A DNA stretch of 64,000 nt, from NCBI GenBank assembly GCA_016756725.1, contig JAESII010000006.1:160148-224147 (forward strand), given 5' to 3'. This DNA comes from Synergistaceae bacterium. GTDB taxonomy: Bacteria > Synergistota > Synergistia > Synergistales > Aminithiophilaceae. A program made the translations under genes and the position numbers. Numbering within the stretch: position 1 is the first letter of the stretch; each line of letters opens with the position of its first letter. The notes beneath the pieces were generated by a model that saw only the letters and a program-made list of their open reading frames with translations, did not search any database and had not been told where the DNA came from. Shown here one piece after another: positions 26,592 through 34,992 of this stretch.

Positions 26592-28385
26592 TTATCGCCT
26601 ATCGATGGCATCAAAGGGGCACTTTTCGTAACAGGCCCCGCACTTGATGCACTTGTCCTGGTCGATGACGTAAGGCGTCTGGCGATCACCGGAGATGCAG
26701 GAGACGGGACAGGCCTTGGCACAGAGACCGCAACGCCGGCACCTCTCCGGATCGATGATGTAGCGGAGCAGCGCCGAACAGGCTCCGGCGGGGCAGCGCT
26801 TCTCGACGATATGAGCCTCATACTCGTCACGGAAATAGCGCAGGGTCGTCAAAACCGGGTTCGGAGCCGTCTGCCCCAGACCGCAGAGAGACATCTCCTT
26901 GACCATGAGAGCCAGCTCCTCCAGGGTATCCAGATCCTCGAGAGTCCCCTCGCCGCTGGTGATCTTGTTCAGCATGAGGAGCATCTGCTTCGTCCCTTCC
27001 CGGCAGGGGACACATTTGCCGCAGGACTCGGCCTGAGTGAACTCGAGGAAGAACTTGGCCACGTCAACCATGCAGGTCTCCTCGTCCATGACGACGAGGC
27101 CGCCTGAGCCCATGATCGCCCCGGCCGCCGTGAGCGATTCGTAGCTGATGGGCAGATCGAGATGTTCCTCGGTGAGACAGCCGCCGGAGGGGCCGCCGAT
27201 CTGGACGGCCTTGAACTTCTTGCCCCCCAGGATGCCGCCTCCCAGGTCGAAGACGACCTCCCTGATGGTCAGGCCCATGGGCACCTCGACAAGGCCAGTG
27301 TGGTTGATCTTGCCCGTCAGGGCGAAGACCTTGGTCCCCTTGGACTTCTCCGTGCCCATCGCGGCGTACCAGGCACCGCCGTTGCGGATGATCGTCGGTA
27401 CATTGGCCCAGGTCTCGACGTTGTTGATGTTCGTCGGCTTGGCCCAGAGCCCCTTGTTGGCCGGGAAGGGCGGACGGGGACGGGGCATGCCCCGCTGTCC
27501 CTCGATGGAGGCCATGAGGGCCGTCTCCTCGCCGCAGACGAAGGCGCCGGCCCCTTCCTTGATGTGGACGTCGAAGGAGAAACCGCTGTCGAGGATGTTG
27601 TCGCCCAGAAGGCCGTATTCCTTGGCCTGTTCGATGGCGCGCTGGAGTCGTTTGATGGCCAGAGGGTACTCGGCCCGGCAGTAGATGTAAGCCTCGTCAG
27701 CCCCCATGGCGTAGCCGCCGATGAGGAGCCCTTCCAAGATGGCGTGGGGATCGCCCTCCAGGATGGAGCGGTCCATGAAGGCTCCGGGGTCGCCTTCGTC
27801 GGCGTTGCAGATGACGTACTTCTTGTCCCCGGCGGCTCGGGCACAGAACTCCCACTTGAGACCCGTCGGGAAACCGCCGCCGCCCCGTCCGCGAAGGCCC
27901 GACGTCTTGACCTCGGCGATGACATCGGCAGGCTGCATTTCCGTCAGGACCTTCGTCAGGGCGGCATAGCCGTCACGAACGATATATTCCTCGATGTTGT
28001 CGGGGTTGATGTAGCCGCAGTTGCGCAGGGCCACCCGGACCTGCTTGCTGTAGAAGGGAATGTCCTTGTAGTTGGGAACGCCCTTGAGCGTTTCCGATTC
28101 CTTATAGAGAAGGCGCTCGACGCGACGCCCCTTGAAGAGATGTTCCTCCACGATCTCCTGGGCATCCTCGGGCGTGACGCGGCAGTAAAAGACCCCTTCG
28201 GGGTAGACGACGACGATGGGCCCCATTTCGCACATGCCGTGACAGCCCGTGGGCACCACCATGACCTCGTTGTCGAGCTTCTTGGCGGCGATGCGCTCCT
28301 TCAGGGCCGTCAGGACTCCTTCGGAGCCGCTGGAGACGCACCCCGTCCCGCCGCAGACCAGAACGTGTGCTCTGTACAATGCCAT
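26592..28385 (-). CDS. hydB: NuoF-like FMN/NADH subunit of bifurcating hydrogenase
   Basis: 597 residues. An N-terminal thioredoxin-like [2Fe-2S] domain (C11, C16, C48, C52) is followed by the FMN/NADH-binding core with GLRGRGGGGFPTG (163-175). The NuoF [4Fe-4S] motif ESCGKCVPCREGT follows, and two ferredoxin [4Fe-4S] sites close the C-terminus (CRRCGLCAKACP, CIKCGACYEKCP). This is the proposed site of electron bifurcation between NAD(H) and ferredoxin. It lies between the small ferredoxin gene and hydA with short gaps. Confidence 0.94.
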   Translation of the reverse strand: MALYRAHVLVCGGTGCVSSGSEGVLTALKERIAAKKLDNEVMVVPTGCHGMCEMGPIVVVYPEGVFYCRVTPEDAQEIVEEHLFKGRRVERLLYKESETLKGVPNYKDIPFYSKQVRVALRNCGYINPDNIEEYIVRDGYAALTKVLTEMQPADVIAEVKTSGLRGRGGGGFPTGLKWEFCARAAGDKKYVICNADEGDPGAFMDRSILEGDPHAILEGLLIGGYAMGADEAYIYCRAEYPLAIKRLQRAIEQAKEYGLLGDNILDSGFSFDVHIKEGAGAFVCGEETALMASIEGQRGMPRPRPPFPANKGLWAKPTNINNVETWANVPTIIRNGGAWYAAMGTEKSKGTKVFALTGKINHTGLVEVPMGLTIREVVFDLGGGILGGKKFKAVQIGGPSGGCLTEEHLDLPISYESLTAAGAIMGSGGLVVMDEETCMVDVAKFFLEFTQAESCGKCVPCREGTKQMLLMLNKITSGEGTLEDLDTLEELALMVKEMSLCGLGQTAPNPVLTTLRYFRDEYEAHIVEKRCPAGACSALLRYIIDPERCRRCGLCAKACPVSCISGDRQTPYVIDQDKCIKCGACYEKCPFDAIDRR

Positions 28386-28398
28386 GAGCTACGCCTCC

Positions 28399-28770
28399 TC
28401 AATCGGCACGGCCGATGACCTTGTCCTGAACGATGGTGCCGTTCACCACGTGGTCAGCAATGATGCGGGGAACGTCTTCTGGCTCCACCTTGCCATAGGT
28501 GATCCGGCCCTGGCCGGCCCGAATGACGTCGAGAAGGGGTTCCTGCTGGCACATGCCGATACAGCCCGTCGTCTCGACAGTAACGTCGTGAAGCCCCCTC
28601 TTCTCCAGCTCCGCCAGGACGGCGTCCATCACCTTACGGGCTCCCGCGGCGATGCCGCAGGTTCCCATGCCGATGACGACACGGGTTTTCCCCTCCGAGC
28701 GGGCTGACGTCAGGTCCTTGGCGTTTTCCTTGATTTTCTTCAGGTCCTCAAGACTTTTGATCCTGGGCAA
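28399..28770 (-). CDS. Thioredoxin-like [2Fe-2S] ferredoxin (HndB-like)
   Basis: 123 residues. The pattern GMGTCGIAAGARKVM ... TGCIGMCQQEP supplies four Cys in the spacing of thioredoxin-fold [2Fe-2S] proteins such as HndB of NADP-reducing hydrogenase. TTG 28770 is preferred, with GGAGG 8 bases upstream; a GTG three codons earlier would overlap that site. The N-terminal part of the longer frame is a shadow of the HATPase gene. It probably shuttles electrons to or within the hydrogenase complex, but is not an essential core subunit. Confidence 0.85.
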   Translation of the reverse strand: MPRIKSLEDLKKIKENAKDLTSARSEGKTRVVIGMGTCGIAAGARKVMDAVLAELEKRGLHDVTVETTGCIGMCQQEPLLDVIRAGQGRITYGKVEPEDVPRIIADHVVNGTIVQDKVIGRAD

Positions 28771-29329
28771 TGCTCTCACCTCCAGCTCCGATCTCTTCCA
28801 AATTTTCTGCGATGTAGGATCGCAGCCATTCCGCCACAGCGGGAGTGCGCAGCATATCGGGATCTTCCAGGACGGCCAGAAGCTCCTGGCTGTCGAGGAG
28901 GAATTCGCTGTCGTCGACGCGGTGACGGTAGATCCAGCGGATTCTGGGATTTCCGGCCAGAAGGGTGACGAGAGTGGCCGCGATGTCACCTACGGGAGGC
29001 CGATCAATGTGATCCAAGCGGAAAGAGGCCCTCAAGGCCGTTCCCTCACCGAGGCGGGACGTGAGGGTCAGCTCACCGTCGCAGGCCTCGGCTGCCTGCC
29101 TGAGAAAGGGAATGCCGAGCCCGACGCGCCGGGTGGTCCTGGTCGTGAAGAAGGGGTCGTAGACGCGGGCGCAGCGTTCTTCATCCATCCCCCGGCCGTC
29201 ATCCTCGACGGAGAGGTAAAGCCAGTTCTCCCGGCGGCGTTCCTCGAGGAGAAGGGTCACCGTCTCGGCGTCGGCGGCGGCGCTGTTTTCAGCAATATCA
29301 AGAATGTGGCAGGACAGGTCTTCCAGCAT
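28748..29329 (-). CDS. Orphan HATPase (histidine-kinase-like ATP-binding protein)
   Basis: 193 residues. The GHKL ATPase signatures are present: the N-box HILDIAENS, G1 box VEDDGRGMDEE and G2 box VGLGIPFLRQAAEACDG ... GEGT. There is no dimerisation/phospho-acceptor His domain and no membrane segment, so it cannot be a complete sensor kinase. A C-terminal extension of about 70 residues is of unknown type. It sits inside the hydrogenase operon between hydC and the small ferredoxin, overlapping the latter by 23 bases. It may regulate activity or expression of the complex; this is inference. Confidence 0.82.
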   Translation of the reverse strand: MLEDLSCHILDIAENSAAADAETVTLLLEERRRENWLYLSVEDDGRGMDEERCARVYDPFFTTRTTRRVGLGIPFLRQAAEACDGELTLTSRLGEGTALRASFRLDHIDRPPVGDIAATLVTLLAGNPRIRWIYRHRVDDSEFLLDSQELLAVLEDPDMLRTPAVAEWLRSYIAENLEEIGAGGESIAQDQKS

Positions 29330-29336
29330 GGGCCAG

Positions 29337-29807
29337 CTACTCGAACTGGGCGATAATGTCAGGCACCTTGTCCGGTACGAGTCGACCGAAGGTCTGGTCA
29401 TCGACCATGATTACCGGAGCAAGGCCACAGGCGCCGATGCAGGCCACCGGCTCCAGGGTGAAGCGCAGGTCCTCGGTCGTGTCGTTCTCCTTCACGTGGA
29501 GCGTTTCCTTGACCTTATCGAGGATCTTGAGGCTTCCGCGGACATGGCAGGCCGTTCCCCGACAGACGCGGATGACATGACGTCCCCGAGGCTTGAGGTG
29601 GAACTGGGCGTAGAAGGTGGCCACACCGTAAATCTCGGCCGTGGGGATACGCATCTCCGTCGACACGGTCCTCATGGCATCAGGAGTCAGATAGCCGAAC
29701 TCCTTCTGGACCGCCTGAAGGACGGGGATGAGCCCCCCCTGACGATCCTTCCAGGGAGCCACAATCTCCTTGGTCTTCGAGACAACTTCTTCCACAGAAA
29801 GTGCCAT
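29337..29807 (-). CDS. hydC: NuoE-like [2Fe-2S] subunit of bifurcating hydrogenase
   Basis: 156 residues, first gene of the hydrogenase operon. It is of NuoE/HndA type: an N-terminal helical part (LIPVLQAVQKEFGYL), then a thioredoxin-like domain with Cys ligands in VCRGTACHVRGS and VACIGACGLAP. The ATG at 29807 has GGAGG about 7 bases upstream; the frame opens 6 codons earlier. The protein associates with HydB. Confidence 0.94.
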   Translation of the reverse strand: MALSVEEVVSKTKEIVAPWKDRQGGLIPVLQAVQKEFGYLTPDAMRTVSTEMRIPTAEIYGVATFYAQFHLKPRGRHVIRVCRGTACHVRGSLKILDKVKETLHVKENDTTEDLRFTLEPVACIGACGLAPVIMVDDQTFGRLVPDKVPDIIAQFE

Positions 29808-29941
29808 AGTCTCCCTCCTTCGCAAGAACAGGACACGACGAACGCTTCGACGAATAGGACAATCCTTGCAGCGGGGAACGCCAAGCCCGGCCTAGCCTCG
29901 TCCCCCAAATAACGAATGAAAACTAAACCATACCATTGCAC

Positions 29942-29970
29942 AACATAGCATCTCTTCAAGAGGGTGGCAA
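29942..29970 (-). promoter_or_regulatory. Candidate promoter of the hydrogenase operon
   Basis: TTGCCA (29970-29965), 17-base spacer, TATGTT (29947-29942), giving a leader of about 130 bases before hydC. The gene-free stretch 29808-30175 otherwise holds only the inverted repeat just upstream and the ribosome binding site of the plus-strand methyltransferase-like gene. Confidence 0.5.
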
Positions 29971-29971
29971 G

Positions 29972-29988
29972 AATTGTCGTGCACAATT
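29972..29988. promoter_or_regulatory. Inverted repeat next to the hydrogenase promoter, possible operator
   Basis: AATTGT-CGTGC-ACAATT, a 17-base palindrome with a 5-base centre, directly upstream of the -35 box and in the shared region with the divergent gene. TTGT/ACAA half-sites are used by redox regulators such as Rex and CRP/FNR-like proteins, but the spacing here is shorter than the Rex consensus, so the regulator is unknown. Confidence 0.45.
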
Positions 29989-30175
29989 GTTGGCTGTCGA
30001 CACGACAGAAAGGGGCAGGCGTTGTATGCTGCTAAATATGAGGCTTCCTTTCCTTATTTTACCCGTCAGGCCCGTCCAGGAGAGATCCGCCCCGCCCCCT
30101 AAGGGGAAAACCGCTCCGGCAGGGTCCGAGATCGACTGAGATTCCGAAGGGAACGGTGACGAAAGGAGTGAGACG

Positions 30176-30808
30176 ATGGAACCTCTTTTCAAAGACAGTC
30201 GGACGCCTCCCGAAGCTCCGCGGCTTTACCGCGACCTGGCCGACTGGTATCCGCTGCTGACACCCCTTGACGACTACGCCGAAGAGGCCCTCTTTTACCA
30301 CAGACTCTTCGAAACGCACTGCCGCCGGAAACTCCAGACTCTGCTGGACCTCGGCCACGGCGGTGGGCGCGACGCGGCCCACCGGAAGACGGCCTTTGCC
30401 CACACGGCTCCAGGCGGCGTCGCCCTTTTTCAGCCCGACTTCGTCTTCGAGACCTTTGAGGAAGGCACCGAAAGCGGCGGCAGCGACAGAGAAGGCCGTG
30501 GCCTGCGTTATCTTGAATGGCGATGGCTCCCCGAGGGATCAAAAGACCGCTACGTGACGGACATGGCCTACATGATGAGGGATGAAAAGGGAAAGACCAC
30601 CGTCATCCACGACCGTCACGTCATGGGCCTCTTCCCGAGATCGCTCTGGCTTGGGCTGATCGAAGCCGCCGGATTTCTGTCCCTTGCGGTGCCCTTCAGT
30701 CACCCTTCCTGGCCCGGCGTGGGGACGGAGATCTTCCTCGGCTTGAAGCCAACAAAAAAGGACGGCCCTGGTTCTCTCCCCTGTCCGTCGGAAGGGGAGC
30801 GTCTATAA
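30176..30808 (+). pseudogene. SAM-dependent methyltransferase, core apparently deleted
   Basis: 210 residues in one open frame with a good ribosome binding site (AAAGGAG). The N-terminal part (LYRDLADWYPLLTPLDDYAEE ... LLDLGHGGGRDAAH) and the C-terminal part (AHTAPGGVALFQPD ... GRGLRYLEWRW ... HDRHVMGLFPR) match a family of class I methyltransferases. However, motif I is followed almost at once by the PGG loop. The 60-70 residues that normally lie between them (the rest of the SAM site) are absent, so the protein probably cannot bind SAM. The frame is kept, so it may be a recent in-frame deletion or a protein with another use. Gene and remnant status are both possible. Confidence 0.65.
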
Positions 30809-30857
30809 TGGAGAAATGAAAGAAAAGTACGTCCCCTGATGGGGAGGAGGTGACCCG

Positions 30858-33203
30858 ATGCATTCCATCGCTGTCCACGGCCATTTCTACCAGCCGCCCC
30901 GGGAGGACCCCTGGCTTGAGGCCGTTCTCCGCGATCCCTCGGCGGCACCCGCCCACGACTGGAACGAGCGCGTCGCCTTCGAATGCTACCGTCCCAACAG
31001 GGCGGCACGGCTCGTCGACGGTCAAGGGAAGATCGTGGCCATCGTCGACAACTACCGTCATCTCAGCTTCAATGTCGGCCCTACCCTTCACCGTTGGATC
31101 GAGGAACACGATCCCGTCCTGGACCGCCATCTGAAACGGGCAGATCGGGAAGGAGGCGGAGCCATCGCCCAGGCCTACAGCCACATGATCCTCCCCCTCG
31201 CCTCCGATCACGACCGTCTCACTCAGATCCGCTGGGGGCTCGCCGACTTCGCCCACCGCTTCGGCCGCCCCTCGGAAGGGCTCTGGCTGCCTGAGACGGC
31301 CGTCGACGTCAAGACCCTCGAAGATCTCGCCCTCTGTGGCGTCTCCTTCGTCATCCTCGCTCCTCATCAGTGTGCCGCCGTCTCACCGCCTGATGGCCCC
31401 TGGAAGGAAACACCCGGCGGCCTGGGGCTGGAGGTGACCCGTCCCTATCGGGTCGAACTCCCCTCGGGACGGTCACTGACGGCCCTCTTCTACCACGGCG
31501 GCCTGGCCCAGTCCCTGGCTTTCGGCGAACTCCTCAAAAGCGGCGACGCTCTCGCCGAAGCACTCCTTCGGGCCCTTCCCGACCAGGATCGGGAAGAGGC
31601 CCTTCTTGTCGTGGCCGTCGACGGCGAGACCTTCGGCCATCACCACAAATTCGGCGAAATGGCCCTTGCCCGGGCCCTGCAGCGCATCGGTGCCTCGGGG
31701 CGGGCCCAGGTGACCAACGCCGCGGCTTTTCTGCGCCGATCCCGCCCTACCTGGCAAGCGAGGATCGCCCCCGAGACGTCCTGGTCCTGCGCCCACGGCA
31801 TCGAACGGTGGCGAAGTGACTGCGGCTGCAGGACCGGAGGAGAACCCTCCTGGCACCAGCGCTGGCGAGGCCCCCTGAGAGAGGCCCTCGACGGACTCAA
31901 GGGCTACCTCGACGACGCCTTCGAAAGGGAACTGGGCAGAATCGTCGGCGACCCCTGGGCCTTGCGCGATGAGGCCATCGCCCTCTACCTGACGGGACGG
32001 CATTCGCCGAAGGAGACTTTTTTCGCCGAGAGGTTGGGCAAAACCGACCCCGCCCTGCAACTTCAGGCCCGCCTCCTGCTGGAGGCTCAGAGGATGGGCC
32101 TTTTCATGTACACCTCCTGCGGCTGGTTCTTCAACGACGTGGCCGGCATCGAAACGGCCCAGATCATCGCCTACGGGCTGAGAGCCTGCGAACTCCTCCA
32201 GACCGCGACGGGACGGGACTGGCTCCCCCATTTCCTGAAGGACCTGAAGAAAGCCGAAGGCAACACCGCCGACAGCCCCGACGGGGCGGCCGTGGCCCGG
32301 AATCTCCTCAAAAAAAGACGCGATCTGGTCCGGATCGCCGCCGAATCGATGCTGAGTGAAAAAAAGTCCCGCTATTACTGCTTCGACGTTCAACGAAGGG
32401 AACGGGTGATGCAAAGCGGCGAGTTCCGCCTCAATCTGGCCTCCCTTGCCGTCACCGATAGCCGGACGGGCCAGTCCTGGCAGGGCGAGGCGGCCTGTCT
32501 CTCTCAGGGAGCCCTCGACGACGTCTGCCGCCTCGCCGCCGGCGGAGGAGACAGGGAGCTCCGCCTGCAGCGACTCTTCTACGAGGGAGACCTGATGGAG
32601 CTCTCCCAGGCACTGGCCGAGGCCTACCCTCTCGGCCCCTGGAGGATGGCCGATCTCCCCGAAGACGAAAGACACGCCCTGGCGGAGGCACGGACACGCC
32701 TCGCCGAGGAGCGTTTCGTCAGTCAGGCCGAATCGGTCACCGACGACAGCCGCCGTCTGCTGGTTCAGCTCAACCTGATGGGAGCGGAACCGCCGGCCTA
32801 CCTGAAGGCCTCGGCTCAGCTCGCTCTGCGCCACCGCCTGGCCGCCCTCGCCGAAGGGACAAACGCCCAGGACCTGCTCGACGAAAACTCTCCCCTGGAA
32901 GCGTTGCTCGAAGAGGCCCACAGCATCGGGCTCAAACCGGAGCTTTCCCTTTTGGCACCCCGTATCGCCGAAGAGCTCCGCCTCCTCGTCCGCAAGGCAC
33001 GGATTGAGGAATGGCCCGAAGGCTACGAGAGGGCGAGGAAGGTGCTGGAACGAAGGGCGGTTCTTTCCATCGACATCAGGGCCGAAAGACTTCAGAATGA
33101 GACTTGGCGGGCCCTGGAGGCGCAAGGGTCCCCGATAGACGAGAACCTCGCGGCTTTGGCCAAGGCATTGGGCTTTGCCGTGACACCCAGCAGGACCGGG
33201 TGA
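30858..33203 (+). CDS. GH57-related glycoside hydrolase (DUF3536-type)
   Basis: 781 residues. The N-terminus HGHFYQPPREDPWLEA and the motif GLWLPETAVD are the first two conserved blocks of glycoside hydrolase family 57, and VAVDGETFGHHHKFGE is a further conserved acidic block. The long C-terminal part fits the DUF3536 architecture. GH57 includes alpha-amylases, 4-alpha-glucanotransferases and branching enzymes. As first gene of a cluster with glgP, glgA and glgC and without glgB, it probably acts on alpha-1,4-glucan; the exact reaction is open. Good ribosome binding site (GGAGGAGG); a TATAAT at 30804-30809 might be a promoter. Confidence 0.85.
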   Translation: MHSIAVHGHFYQPPREDPWLEAVLRDPSAAPAHDWNERVAFECYRPNRAARLVDGQGKIVAIVDNYRHLSFNVGPTLHRWIEEHDPVLDRHLKRADREGGGAIAQAYSHMILPLASDHDRLTQIRWGLADFAHRFGRPSEGLWLPETAVDVKTLEDLALCGVSFVILAPHQCAAVSPPDGPWKETPGGLGLEVTRPYRVELPSGRSLTALFYHGGLAQSLAFGELLKSGDALAEALLRALPDQDREEALLVVAVDGETFGHHHKFGEMALARALQRIGASGRAQVTNAAAFLRRSRPTWQARIAPETSWSCAHGIERWRSDCGCRTGGEPSWHQRWRGPLREALDGLKGYLDDAFERELGRIVGDPWALRDEAIALYLTGRHSPKETFFAERLGKTDPALQLQARLLLEAQRMGLFMYTSCGWFFNDVAGIETAQIIAYGLRACELLQTATGRDWLPHFLKDLKKAEGNTADSPDGAAVARNLLKKRRDLVRIAAESMLSEKKSRYYCFDVQRRERVMQSGEFRLNLASLAVTDSRTGQSWQGEAACLSQGALDDVCRLAAGGGDRELRLQRLFYEGDLMELSQALAEAYPLGPWRMADLPEDERHALAEARTRLAEERFVSQAESVTDDSRRLLVQLNLMGAEPPAYLKASAQLALRHRLAALAEGTNAQDLLDENSPLEALLEEAHSIGLKPELSLLAPRIAEELRLLVRKARIEEWPEGYERARKVLERRAVLSIDIRAERLQNETWRALEAQGSPIDENLAALAKALGFAVTPSRTG

Positions 33204-33228
33204 AATCGACTCTCAGGAGGGAACAGCC

Positions 33229-34962
33229 ATGACGATGACCTACGGCCGACATATCGGCCACGCCCTGAAAGACATGATGGAAAAGGATCCGGCCTTCCGG
33301 ACCGTGGCCTACTTCTCCATGGAGATCGGCATCAAGGCCGCCATCCCGACCTATTCGGGCGGCCTGGGCGTCCTGGCCGGCGACATTCTCAAAAGTGACG
33401 CCGACCTGGGTGTCCCCATCGTCGGGATCACGCTCCTCTATCACAAGGGGTACTTCAACCAGCATCTTGACGGCGACGGCTACCAGCAGGAAAGCCCCGT
33501 CACCTGGCAGCCCGACCGGGAGCTTCGTCTTTTGCCCAACCAGATCTCCGTCGGCATCGAAGGCCGGGAGGTCAAGGTCCGAGCCTGGGTTCTCGAACTG
33601 GTCGGCATCAGCGGATACCCCGTCCCGATCTACTTCCTCGACACCGACTTCGAGCCCAACAGCCCCGGCGACAGGGAGCTCTCCTGGTACCTCTATGGCG
33701 GCGACCAGCGCTACCGCCTCTGCCAGGAGATCATCCTCGGCATCGGCGGCCTGCGCATGCTCCGTGACATGGGCTACAACAACATCGAAACCTTCCATCT
33801 CAACGAGGGCCATGCCGGCTTTCTGACCCTCGAACTGCTGCGGGAACAGGGATACGAGAGTTACGACAAGATCCGCCAGCAGATCGTCTTCACCACCCAT
33901 ACGCCCGTCCCGGCAGGCCATGATCACTTCCGCTACGAGCTCATCGACCGAGTCATGCCTCCCGTCTTCTCCAATCAGCTCCGGCGCATGATGCCTCCTG
34001 AAGGAGTCTCGATGACGGAGCTGGGTCTTCGCTTCAGCCGTTTCGTCAACGGCGTCTCGAAAAAGCACACCGAAGTGAGCCGCAACATGTTCAACGACCC
34101 CAAGATCGACGGGATCACCAACGGCGTCCACCCCGGCACCTGGACGGCCAGCGGATTCAAACGCCTCTACGACCAGCACGTTCCCGGCTGGCAACAGGAC
34201 CCGGGACGGCTCGTCCAGGCCCTCCAGATCCCCGACGACGAGATCTGGAAAGCTCACCAGGCGGCGAAACTCAAGCTCCTCGCCAAGGTCCTTGAGCTGA
34301 CGGGGCAACAGCTTGACGCCGACGTCCTCACCATCGGCTTCGCCCGCCGGGCCGCCACCTACAAAAGGGCCGACCTCCTCCTCACCGACGTGAAGCGCCT
34401 TCTTGACATCGCCTCGGGGCAGGTCCAATTTCTCTTCGCCGGTAAGTCTCACCCCCACGACGAGGGCGGCAAGGCCATGGTCCGTCAGATCTACAAGGCA
34501 TCCCAGGAACTGGGTGCGGCCATTCCTATCGTCTTTCTCGAAAACTACGACATGGAGATCGGAGCCCTCCTCACCCAGGGCGTCGACGTCTGGCTCAACA
34601 ATCCCAAACGGCCCCGCGAAGCGAGCGGAACGAGCGGCATGAAGTGCACCCTCAACGGCGTGCTCAACTTCTCCGTCCTCGACGGCTGGTGGATTGAGGG
34701 ATGGATCGAGGACGTCACGGGCTGGTCCATCGGCCCCGAGTCGTCAGAGGCCCAGCTCATCGACTATGACGAGGGAAAGGACGCCGCCGACCTCTACGGC
34801 AAGCTGGAGGAAAAGATCATCCCCGCCTATTATCGCAACCGCGAGGTGTGGGTCTCGATGATGAAGCACACCATCGCCCTGAACGGAAGCTTCTTCAACA
34901 CAACCCGAGTCGTCCGCGAATACTGCGAGAAGGCCTACGGAATCGCCTTTCGGGGACTCTAG
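33229..34962 (+). CDS. glgP: Alpha-glucan (glycogen) phosphorylase, short form
   Basis: 577 residues, well below the about 820 of classical GlgP, fitting the short GT35 class. Recognisable are SMEIGIKAAIPTYSGGLG near the N-terminus, the DGITNGVHPGTW segment and, near the C-terminus, EASGTSGMKCTLNG with the PLP-binding lysine. It releases glucose 1-phosphate from alpha-1,4-glucan. It is 25 bases after the GH57-type gene and 30 bases before glgA. Confidence 0.93.
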   Translation: MTMTYGRHIGHALKDMMEKDPAFRTVAYFSMEIGIKAAIPTYSGGLGVLAGDILKSDADLGVPIVGITLLYHKGYFNQHLDGDGYQQESPVTWQPDRELRLLPNQISVGIEGREVKVRAWVLELVGISGYPVPIYFLDTDFEPNSPGDRELSWYLYGGDQRYRLCQEIILGIGGLRMLRDMGYNNIETFHLNEGHAGFLTLELLREQGYESYDKIRQQIVFTTHTPVPAGHDHFRYELIDRVMPPVFSNQLRRMMPPEGVSMTELGLRFSRFVNGVSKKHTEVSRNMFNDPKIDGITNGVHPGTWTASGFKRLYDQHVPGWQQDPGRLVQALQIPDDEIWKAHQAAKLKLLAKVLELTGQQLDADVLTIGFARRAATYKRADLLLTDVKRLLDIASGQVQFLFAGKSHPHDEGGKAMVRQIYKASQELGAAIPIVFLENYDMEIGALLTQGVDVWLNNPKRPREASGTSGMKCTLNGVLNFSVLDGWWIEGWIEDVTGWSIGPESSEAQLIDYDEGKDAADLYGKLEEKIIPAYYRNREVWVSMMKHTIALNGSFFNTTRVVREYCEKAYGIAFRGL

Positions 34963-34992
34963 GAAGGTGAATCGGAAGGAGGTGGAACGGGA

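Noticed and set aside
31473..33125. 550-residue minus-strand frame opposite the GH57-type gene
   Set aside because: Antisense shadow; the plus strand encodes a clear GH57 protein.
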